A stretch of 7,848 nucleotides of DNA from Thalassospiraceae bacterium. GTDB lineage: Bacteria > Pseudomonadota > Alphaproteobacteria > Rhodospirillales > Magnetovibrionaceae. The translations under genes were made by a program, and so were the position numbers. The notes beneath the pieces were generated by a model. That model searched no databases and had not been told where the DNA came from. It saw nothing but the letters and a program-made list of their open reading frames with translations. Shown here piece by piece: positions 1 through 5,494 of this stretch (the first letter of the stretch is position 1; the number at the start of each line of letters is the position of its first letter). The stretch spans positions 1 through 7,848 of the forward strand of contig DAOWFB010000079.1 of NCBI GenBank assembly GCA_030638205.1. Reading direction: 5' to 3'.

Positions 1-154
1 CGCGGCGAGCGTTGAATTGCCAACGGTAAACCCATTTGTTGCCCCGATTTTGTATGCTATTCCGGCACAACTTTTGGCTTATCACACCGCCGTAATAAAA
101 GGCACAGACGTTGACCAGCCAAGAAATCTGGCCAAATCAGTAACGGTTGAATAG
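1..154 (+). CDS. glmS: Glutamine--fructose-6-phosphate aminotransferase, C-terminal end (partial)
   Basis: This is the last 50 codons of GlmS, cut by the left edge; whole codons begin at base 2 and the stop is TAG at 152-154. GlmS makes glucosamine-6-phosphate from fructose-6-phosphate and glutamine in the cytoplasm, the first step towards UDP-GlcNAc for peptidoglycan and lipid A. The visible part is the end of the second SIS (isomerase) domain and the C-terminal tail. Near the end it reads AIPAQLLAYHTAVIKGTDVD and then closes with DQPRNLAKSVTVE, which is the near-invariant GlmS tail that covers the sugar-phosphate site. The amidotransferase domain and most of the isomerase domain lie outside the window. 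The next gene on the same strand starts 13 bases after the stop, so the two are probably co-transcribed. Identification is very secure even from this fragment. Confidence 0.95.
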   Translation, partial: AASVELPTVNPFVAPILYAIPAQLLAYHTAVIKGTDVDQPRNLAKSVTVE

Positions 155-167
155 GCGGCAGGTATTC

Positions 168-425
168 ATGTCCAATTTCGTTTATGTATTGGGCAGTAAT
201 GGTCGTGGCGGCCCCCGTACGTATGTTGGTTGGACAAACGATTTAGGTGCGCGGCTGCAGGCACACAATTCAGGACGTGGAGCAAAATCGACCCGCGGCC
301 GAAAATGGATTTTGCTTTATGCAGAAAAATTTGACAGCAAAAGCGATGCAATGAAGCGGGAATGGCATTTAAAACGCGAACGTAAAACCAGACAAATGCT
401 ATTGGCTTTAATTCAGCCGACCTAG
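168..425 (+). CDS. GIY-YIG nuclease superfamily protein (YhbQ/UPF0213-like)
   Basis: An 85-residue protein consisting of a single GIY-YIG domain. The first motif is VYV (residues 5-7, Tyr6), the second is YVG (19-21). Arg29, His33 and Glu65 sit where the catalytic Arg, His and metal-binding Glu of the fold are expected, so the nuclease site looks intact. Small stand-alone proteins of this type (YhbQ/UPF0213 and SLX1-like) are widespread. They are presumed to act on DNA structures or damaged DNA, but the role of this one is not known. The ATG at 168 is preferred: AGG at 160-162 lies five bases upstream and the protein then begins at the fold. An in-frame TTG at 147 would add seven residues and overlap the end of glmS. 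The gene follows glmS by 13 bases, and its TAG overlaps the TAG of the convergent diguanylate cyclase gene through the shared CTAG at 422-425. Confidence 0.88.
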   Translation: MSNFVYVLGSNGRGGPRTYVGWTNDLGARLQAHNSGRGAKSTRGRKWILLYAEKFDSKSDAMKREWHLKRERKTRQMLLALIQPT

Positions 426-1516
426 TCTAAAATTATATCTTCGGCTATTTCAATTAGGTCGCGGCCATCTCGCTTGGCCTTGTAAAGTGCGGCATCGGCC
501 CGGCGAACGGTGTCTTCAAAATTTTCACTGGGCACATGACGCGCCACCCCGCCGCTGATTGTAATATCCGTGCTTTCCATTACTTCTGTGCCTATTCTTT
601 GCGCAATCGCAAACGCATCATCAATTTTTGTGTCCGGCATCAGCACAAGGAATTCTTCGCCACCAAAACGGATGGCAAGGTCAGAGCCCCTTACTTCATC
701 AGAAATTATTTCCGAAACGGCACAAAGCAACACATCGCCCGCATGGTGACCTTGGTTATCGTTGTATTTTTTAAAATAGTCTAAATCCATTAAAAGAACG
801 CAAAACGGCTGGTTGTTCCGAGATGACATGGGAATTAGTTTTTCAACAAAAACCTCAAGCCGCCGTCGGTTGCCCAGACCAGTAAGCGGATCTCGTAACG
901 ACATATTACGGTTGACTATACTAAGACGAATATTATCGAGCAGGGTGGCATTAAGAGTGCGGATAATTTTCAACATAACTATGTAATAAAGAATGGTTGC
1001 CGCAGCAACAAGGTAAGCCTGACGTTCATCAAGCAATATAAGCCGCGTAGATACCGGCAATATGGAAATGGAAAAATACGTTATCATCGAACGGAAGGAA
1101 TGACTGTAAAGCGCAATCGCCGCTCCGCTAAGTGAAATCATGGTTAGCGTAACAAAAATAATATTTTGAAAAATATTTGCATTGTAGGGAAAGAATGCGG
1201 TTGACGTCCACAGCATGCCCATAATTACAAGCGCATAATAAAACCAGCTTTCCCATTTTTGGGTATTTGCGGAGTTTATTTTTCCAAGTTTTGCATTTTT
1301 TCTGTAATTAATTATAAGAAAAATGCGGAACACAAGCATGAAAATAAATGTAGCAATCCACGGTAAAAGAATATCATGATTAACATCGTTCCAAACAAAT
1401 GAAACAAAAATAACCATTGCAATGGAAATACCCATAAGGCCAGTTACGCCACTTTGATAAAGTGCGTTTGTCCGCGTACGGGCGATTTCAGTATTTATTT
1501 CGTTTTCAAGTGTCAT
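422..1516 (-). CDS. Membrane-bound diguanylate cyclase (GGDEF domain)
   Basis: A 364-residue protein that makes cyclic di-GMP from two GTP at the inner membrane. Residues 1-190 contain about six hydrophobic segments (roughly 24-40, 50-70, 92-109, 117-137, 143-160, 167-185) with short loops, forming an integral membrane sensor-like module with no recognisable PAS or HAMP domain. The catalytic domain starts at DPLTGLGNRR (209-218) and includes MDLDYFKKYND (243-253, metal-binding Asp244), HHAGD (257-261) and the signature GGEEF (285-289). Arg276-Gly-Ser-Asp279 lies five residues before GGEEF, so the inhibitory I-site (RxxD) is present and product feedback is expected. No EAL domain is fused. The ATG at 1514-1516 lies 13 bases after the cytochrome c stop on the same strand, without a strong Shine-Dalgarno sequence, suggesting co-transcription or translational coupling. 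The activity is well supported; the input signal is unknown. Confidence 0.94.
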   Translation of the reverse strand: MTLENEINTEIARTRTNALYQSGVTGLMGISIAMVIFVSFVWNDVNHDILLPWIATFIFMLVFRIFLIINYRKNAKLGKINSANTQKWESWFYYALVIMGMLWTSTAFFPYNANIFQNIIFVTLTMISLSGAAIALYSHSFRSMITYFSISILPVSTRLILLDERQAYLVAAATILYYIVMLKIIRTLNATLLDNIRLSIVNRNMSLRDPLTGLGNRRRLEVFVEKLIPMSSRNNQPFCVLLMDLDYFKKYNDNQGHHAGDVLLCAVSEIISDEVRGSDLAIRFGGEEFLVLMPDTKIDDAFAIAQRIGTEVMESTDITISGGVARHVPSENFEDTVRRADAALYKAKRDGRDLIEIAEDIILD

Positions 1517-1529
1517 TTATTTTGTATCG

Positions 1530-1973
1530 CTATTTAACGTTCATGCTGGCCTGTCTTTGTTGGGCTTCGATTGACCATTTGCTTTTGATAAACGAAAGCA
1601 CTGCCCATATTTGTTCATCTGATAACGTATCGCTAAATGCAGGCATTCCGCTTTTCATATTTTTTGGAAGCACCCCCACCCCACCTAATTTTGTATAACC
1701 AAAAAGAAGCTTATCATCGTGGTGCCATGTATGGCCGTTATCATTATGCGGAGGGGCGGGCAGGGTGCCGTCGGATTTTTTCACCTGCCAATTGGGCTCA
1801 CCTTCAAGCTCGGCACCATGACATTGGGCGCAATGCTCAGCATAAACGCCTTCGCCCATGTTAACCGCGCGTTCGTTTGACGCATCAGCAGAAGTAATGG
1901 CATCATTCCCGCAGGCGGAAAGGTATATGCCAGTAACAAAAATTAATGCAGAAATATTAAGGTGCGACAGCAT
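1530..1973 (-). CDS. Monohaem cytochrome c, predicted lipoprotein
   Basis: A 147-residue c-type cytochrome. A hydrophobic N-terminus (8-20) ends in the lipobox LSAC, with Cys21 as the lipidation site; Gly at +2 would favour outer-membrane sorting. The n-region has no Lys or Arg, which is unusual, so a plain secreted form is possible. The haem site is CAQCH (48-52) and the likely distal ligand is Met110 in SGMPAF, followed by the C-terminal class I helix DEQIWAVLSFIKSKW (119-133). Between them is GHTWHHDD (80-87), a His/Trp cluster that I associate with a particular alphaproteobacterial cytochrome c subgroup, sometimes found near copper-handling genes; that link is from memory. It is probably a periplasmic electron carrier of unknown partner. 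A strong purine-rich ribosome site (AAGGGGGG) lies just before the ATG. It is the first gene of a likely two-gene unit with the diguanylate cyclase, and divergent from the 68-residue frameshifted gene. Confidence 0.9.
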   Translation of the reverse strand: MLSHLNISALIFVTGIYLSACGNDAITSADASNERAVNMGEGVYAEHCAQCHGAELEGEPNWQVKKSDGTLPAPPHNDNGHTWHHDDKLLFGYTKLGGVGVLPKNMKSGMPAFSDTLSDEQIWAVLSFIKSKWSIEAQQRQASMNVK

Positions 1974-2035
1974 AAATTTTCCCCCCTTAGGTCAAAATAA
2001 GCATTAGCTTTAGCAAGATAAGCACCACATGACGC

Positions 2036-2074
2036 TGACGTCAAATTGACACATTGATTGTGCTATGTGATATG
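2036..2074. promoter_or_regulatory. Candidate operator/promoter in the divergent intergenic region
   Basis: The 143 bases between the cytochrome c start (1973) and the frameshifted small gene (2117) must carry promoters for both directions. TGACGTCA (2036-2043) is a perfect 8-bp palindrome. It overlaps GTCAA-A-TTGAC (2040-2050), a perfect inverted repeat with one central base. The right arm runs into TTGACA (2046-2051), a consensus -35 box for rightward transcription. The matching -10 box is poor (GATATG or TGATAT near 2068-2074), so the promoter call is tentative. Overlap of an inverted repeat with a -35 hexamer is the arrangement expected of a repressor operator, but no regulator is identified. 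Confidence 0.35.
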
Positions 2075-2116
2075 GCCCCAAGCTATATATTAGTTCAAAT
2101 AAAGGATGGGGCTCAC

Positions 2117-2324
2117 ATGCCTATGATAAAAACAGCTTGCCGGTATTCCTAAATGGAATGTGGCTATAAAAAACATAGACAATGGTATGCATTTGACGGT
2201 TACATCTGACGATGCATCAGAACAAGCCCGTATCAGAGGATTAGGATTTTATGGTATTATGACTGTCGGCGCTCATCATCAGCCCCATCATATGGGCATG
2301 GCCACCGGGCAAATGGTTCATTAA
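2117..2324 (+). pseudogene. Small His/Met-rich protein gene interrupted by a +1 frameshift
   Basis: The ATG at 2117 has a good ribosome site (AAAGGATGGGG, 2101-2111), but its frame stops after 11 codons at TAA 2150-2152. The frame shifted by one base is open from 2130 to TAA 2322-2324. Removing one A from the run of five at 2128-2132 joins them into one 68-residue protein. It begins MPMIKQLAGIPKW, contains LTVTSDD (26-32) and RIRGLGFYGIM (38-48), and ends with five His and three Met in the last 16 residues (HHQPHHMGMATGQMVH). That tail looks like a metal-binding, possibly copper-binding, segment. There is no signal peptide in the joined form. I do not recognise a named family. It may be a true pseudogene, an assembly error in a homopolymer, or a programmed +1 shift; without a shift, only an internal start such as ATG 2187 could express the tail. 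Its stop is 12 bases before gabD, so transcription probably continues into gabD. Confidence 0.6.
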
Positions 2325-2336
2325 CAGGAATAAAAA

Positions 2337-3791
2337 ATGCAATTAAACGATACAAAGCTTCTTCAAAGTAAATGTTATGTAAATGGTAAATGGGTTGATG
2401 CCGGTTCGGGCGAAAGTTTTGCCGTGACTAACCCGGCAACGGGCGACATTATTTCAACCGTTCCTAATTTTGGTGCGGATGAAACCCGTGCCGCAATTCA
2501 GGCCGCCGAAAATGCCTATCCTGCATGGCGGGCAAAAACAGCAAAAGAACGCGCAGCTCTTTTGCGCAATTGGTTTGAATTGATAATTGATGCAGCAGAT
2601 GATCTAGCCACATTAATGACTACCGAACAGGGCAAGCCTTTGACTGAGGCCCGTGGCGAGGTTGTTTATGGCGCATCATTTGTTGAATGGTTTGCTGAGG
2701 AAGCAAAACGCATTTATGGCGACACCATACCATCACCGGCAAATGACAGGCGCATTGTGGTGGTAAAAGAACCAGTTGGTGTTGTTGCCGCAATAACGCC
2801 ATGGAATTTTCCCATAGCAATGATTACACGAAAATGTTCGCCCGCCATTGCTGTCGGCTGTACGGTTGTTATAAAACCCGCCGAAGACACTCCACTTTCG
2901 GCATTGGCATTGGCTGAGCTGGCCGATCGTGCCGGCATTCCATCTGGCGTTATAAATGTTATTACCGGCGATCCGGTGAAAATTGGTGGTGAGCTTACAT
3001 CCAATCCAACTGTGCGCAAGTTGTCGTTTACCGGCTCGACCGAGGTTGGCAAATTGTTGATGCGCCAATGCTCCGATACGGTAAAAAAAGTTTCCATGGA
3101 ACTTGGCGGCAATGCGCCGTTCATCGTTTTTGATGATGCAGATATTGACGCCGCCGTTACGGGCGTGATGGCATCAAAATACCGCAACACCGGGCAAACC
3201 TGTGTTTGCGCTAATCGTATATTTGTGCAATCGGGTGTTTATGACGAGTTTGCAAAAAAAATGGCAGCGGCGGTTGGCGAATTAAAAGTCGGCGACGGTT
3301 TTGATGATGGCGTAACCCAAGGCCCGCTTATAAATATTGAAGCCATTGAAAAAGTCGAACGTCTGGTCAAAGACGCAACCCAAAAAGGGGCCAGGGTAAT
3401 TACTGGCGGCACCCGCCATGAACTGGGCGGAACCTACTATACGCCCACGGTTTTGGCCGATGTAACCACCGATATGGCATGTGCCACCGAAGAAATATTT
3501 GGCCCCGTGGCCCCGCTTTATAAATTCGATGATGAAGCTGAGGTTATTAAAATGGCTAACAATGCCACCTCTGGCTTGGCCGCATATTTTTATTCGCGCG
3601 ATATTGGTCGGGTTTGGCGGGTTGCAGATGCGCTTGAATATGGCGTAGTTGGCATAAACGAAGGCATTATCTCAACCGAGGTCGCACCATTTGGCGGGTT
3701 TAAGGAATCTGGCGTTGGCCGTGAAGGTTCCAAATATGGAACCGAAGAATTCCTCGAAATAAAATACCTTTGCATGGGTGGGCTTGTTTAA
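2337..3791 (+). CDS. gabD: Succinate-semialdehyde dehydrogenase, GabD/ALDH5 type
   Basis: A 484-residue cytoplasmic aldehyde dehydrogenase that oxidises succinate semialdehyde to succinate, the last step of GABA degradation feeding the TCA cycle. Landmarks in order are TPWNFPIAMITRK (154-166, with Asn157 of the oxyanion hole), KPAEDTPLSALALAELA (180-196), FTGSTEVGK (231-239), MELGGNAPF (254-262, general base Glu255), GQTCVCANR (286-294, catalytic Cys289, with Cys291 two residues on), EEIFGP (385-390) and PFGGFKESGVGREGSKYG (451-468). The C-terminal block matches ALDH5 closely and separates it from generic aldehyde dehydrogenases. Length is normal. Glu183 after the cofactor Lys180 resembles NAD-preferring human SSADH, whereas E. 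coli GabD has Ser there, so NAD+ use is inferred. AGGAA at 2326-2330 is the ribosome site for the ATG at 2337. The gene lies 12 bases after the frameshifted small gene and 47 bases before gor. Confidence 0.94.
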   Translation: MQLNDTKLLQSKCYVNGKWVDAGSGESFAVTNPATGDIISTVPNFGADETRAAIQAAENAYPAWRAKTAKERAALLRNWFELIIDAADDLATLMTTEQGKPLTEARGEVVYGASFVEWFAEEAKRIYGDTIPSPANDRRIVVVKEPVGVVAAITPWNFPIAMITRKCSPAIAVGCTVVIKPAEDTPLSALALAELADRAGIPSGVINVITGDPVKIGGELTSNPTVRKLSFTGSTEVGKLLMRQCSDTVKKVSMELGGNAPFIVFDDADIDAAVTGVMASKYRNTGQTCVCANRIFVQSGVYDEFAKKMAAAVGELKVGDGFDDGVTQGPLINIEAIEKVERLVKDATQKGARVITGGTRHELGGTYYTPTVLADVTTDMACATEEIFGPVAPLYKFDDEAEVIKMANNATSGLAAYFYSRDIGRVWRVADALEYGVVGINEGIISTEVAPFGGFKESGVGREGSKYGTEEFLEIKYLCMGGLV

Positions 3792-3838
3792 CTGGCGAGA
3801 GGTAGAACGCCTTAATAACGGGCGAGGAGTAAAGCGCC
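3789..3838 (+). repeat. Two degenerate direct repeats (27-bp period) in the gabD-gor gap
   Basis: GGCGAGAGGTAGAACGCC (3794-3811) is repeated as GGCGAGGAGTAAAGCGCC (3821-3838), with 14 of 18 bases identical. Including the preceding TAAC the match runs over 23 bases with five differences. The left copy begins on the gabD stop codon. The right copy contains GAGGAG (3824-3829), the ribosome site for gor, and ends directly at the gor ATG. Each copy has GGCG and CGCC at its ends, so a small hairpin is possible. The composition and order resemble the 33-bp units downstream of gor. Confidence 0.6.
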
Positions 3839-5212
3839 ATGAGCAAATTTGATTATGACCTTATAACCATTGGTGCCGGTTCCGGCGGGGTCAGGGCATC
3901 GCGCCTTTCATCCGGGTTTGGTGCCAGCGTTGGTATTGTTGAAAATTCCCGCGTTGGCGGCACCTGTGTAATGCGCGGTTGCGTGCCAAAAAAACTTTTG
4001 GTTTATGGCTCACACTTTGCCCATGATTTTGAAGACGCCAAAGGTTTTGGCTGGCAAGTTGACGAGCCAAAAATTAATTGGTCGAAATTAATAGCTGACA
4101 AAAACACCGAACTTGACCGCCTTGAAAATGTTTATGGGCGGATATTGCGCGAAAACGGCGTTGCTCATATTGCTGGCAGAGGTCGCGTGACCGGCCCCAA
4201 CACGGTTGAGGTGGCGGGCAGCGATGGCACAAAAGAATATAGTGCCAAAAAAATACTTATCACCACTGGCGGCTGGCCGCATTTGCCACAGGTTCCAGGT
4301 GTTGAGCACGCAATAACATCTAACGAAGCACTTGAGCTAGAAGCCCTGCCCAAACACATTGTAATTGTTGGTGGCGGCTATATTGCGGTTGAATTTGCCG
4401 GAATGTTTAACGCCCTTGGCACCAAGGTTACAATTATTATTCGGGCTGGAAATATTTTGCGGGGCTTCGATGAAGATGTTCGCGACACCTTGGCCGAAGA
4501 AATGGAAAAATCAGGAATAGCCATTAACCGCGAATGTACGGTGCGCGGAATTGAACAAACCGCAGATGGCTATTCATTGCGTCTGCATGGAACCGAAACC
4601 ATTGAATGCGATAAAATAATGTATGCCACCGGGCGCAAACCAAATACTTTTGGTCTCGGTCTGATAGAAGCCGGCGTTGAATTAGATAAAAATGGCGCGG
4701 TCGTGGTTGATGAAAATTATCAAACCAGTGTTTCTTCCATATTTGCCCTTGGCGATGTTACCAATCGAATTAATCTTACGCCCGTAGCTATTAACGAAGG
4801 CGTCGCCTTTGCCAATAGCCAATTTAATGCAATGCCCAAGGTTATGGATTATGACGCGGTTCCAGCAGCGGTATTTAGCCAGCCGCCGGTTGGCACGGTG
4901 GGGTTGAGCGAGCAACAAGCACGCGAAAAAGGCGATATTGATATTTATATGTCGAGGTTTCGCCCCATGAAACACACCCTATCGGGCCGTGATGCCCATT
5001 CAATGATGAAGCTGGTGGTTATGCGAGACAGTGATAAAGTGGTCGGTTGCCACATGGTTGGCGACGATGCCCCTGAAATTATCCAAGGCTTTGCCGTTGC
5101 CATAAAAGCAGGCGCAACCAAGGCCCAGTTTGATGCCACGGTCGGCATCCACCCGACAGCTGCGGAAGAATTCGTCACCATGCGTGAAAAGCTACCCGAG
5201 CACGGGAGTTAA
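3839..5212 (+). CDS. gor: Glutathione-disulfide reductase
   Basis: A 457-residue flavoenzyme that reduces glutathione disulfide to GSH with NADPH, as a cytoplasmic homodimer. The FAD-binding motif GAGSGG (12-17) opens the protein. The redox-active disulfide is Cys43 and Cys48 in GGTCVMRGCVPKK (40-52). The NADPH-binding site starts at GGGYIAVEFAG (178-188). Arg202 and Arg208 have the six-residue spacing of the 2'-phosphate-binding pair in E. coli Gor, supporting NADPH over NADH and ruling out dihydrolipoamide dehydrogenase. A second FAD contact lies in FALGDV (302-307). The dimer-interface C-terminus has HPTAAEEFVT (438-447), with His438 and Glu443 as the acid-base pair. All key residues are present and the length is normal. 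The ATG at 3839 is placed by GAGGAG nine bases upstream. It follows gabD on the same strand without an evident terminator, so co-transcription is likely. The stop is followed at once by a 33-bp repeat array. Confidence 0.96.
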   Translation: MSKFDYDLITIGAGSGGVRASRLSSGFGASVGIVENSRVGGTCVMRGCVPKKLLVYGSHFAHDFEDAKGFGWQVDEPKINWSKLIADKNTELDRLENVYGRILRENGVAHIAGRGRVTGPNTVEVAGSDGTKEYSAKKILITTGGWPHLPQVPGVEHAITSNEALELEALPKHIVIVGGGYIAVEFAGMFNALGTKVTIIIRAGNILRGFDEDVRDTLAEEMEKSGIAINRECTVRGIEQTADGYSLRLHGTETIECDKIMYATGRKPNTFGLGLIEAGVELDKNGAVVVDENYQTSVSSIFALGDVTNRINLTPVAINEGVAFANSQFNAMPKVMDYDAVPAAVFSQPPVGTVGLSEQQAREKGDIDIYMSRFRPMKHTLSGRDAHSMMKLVVMRDSDKVVGCHMVGDDAPEIIQGFAVAIKAGATKAQFDATVGIHPTAAEEFVTMREKLPEHGS

Positions 5213-5386
5213 GCCATTTAATTAGCTGGGCCGAGTGGTAGTGCGGCCATTTAATTAGCTGGGCCGAGTAGTAGTGCGGCCATTTAATTAGCTGGGCCGA
5301 GTAGTGGTGCGGCCATTAAGTTGGCTGGGCCGAGTAGTAGTGCGGCCATTAAGTTGGCTGGGCTGAGTAGTAGCACAGCCATTTAA
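5213..5386 (+). repeat. Tandem array: five 33-bp units plus a 9-base partial
   Basis: Units start at 5213, 5246, 5279, 5312 and 5345, and a 9-base partial (GCCATTTAA) begins at 5378. The array begins at the base after the gor stop. Units 1-3 carry GCCATTTAATTAGCTGGGCC, whereas units 4-5 carry GCCATTAAGTTGGCTGGG at the same place. The second halves (GAGTRGTRGTGCG) vary only by A/G changes, except unit 5, which ends in CACA. At three unit junctions CGGCC pairs with GGCCG across a 13-base loop (for example 5244-5248 with 5262-5266). At the fourth the partner is GGCTG, which still pairs through a G-U wobble. The unit is a multiple of three, but every plus-strand frame meets a stop, so it is not coding on that strand. 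It may act as a 3' UTR structure for gor, a weak terminator, or part of the aroG leader. Confidence 0.92.
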
Positions 5387-5494
5387 ATCCCCATAAATAG
5401 TCATTTTTTCTGGAAAATGGTGCAAAAGCGTGTATATCCTTGCCCTCAACAGTTAATGCCCACCCACCTTTTGTTTTGATGAGGTAATAAATAA
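5387..5494 (+). promoter_or_regulatory. Leader region upstream of the DAHP synthase gene
   Basis: These 108 AT-rich bases separate the repeat array from the DAHP synthase ATG and are the likely place for its promoter. The best -10 candidate is TATATC (5433-5438), with only a weak -35 (CTGGAA, 5410-5415) 17 bases before it. GAGG (5481-5484) is the ribosome site, ten bases before the ATG. No intrinsic terminator, riboswitch or run of aromatic codons typical of an attenuator leader peptide was seen. The promoter position is uncertain. Confidence 0.3.

Noticed and set aside
147..167. Upstream TTG start (147) for the GIY-YIG gene
   Set aside because: It would overlap the end of glmS, lacks a ribosome site and adds residues before the normal start of the domain; ATG 168 has AGG five bases upstream.
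2714..3190. 158-codon minus-strand frame inside gabD
   Set aside because: It is fully antisense to the catalytic core of gabD, which is certain, and its length reflects codon bias on the other strand.
5213..5386. CRISPR array
   Set aside because: The 33-bp units are contiguous with no variable spacers between them, and no cas gene is present.
5387..5410. Intrinsic terminator for gor ending in the T run at 5405-5409
   Set aside because: No stable GC-rich stem lies directly before the T run; the preceding bases are AT-rich and pair poorly.
5417..5479. 20-codon open frame (ATG 5417 to TGA 5477-5479) just upstream of the DAHP synthase gene, as a possible attenuator leader peptide
   Set aside because: It contains only one Tyr and two-codon-level aromatic content with no run of Phe, Tyr or Trp codons, has no convincing ribosome site, and no terminator/antiterminator hairpin follows it.
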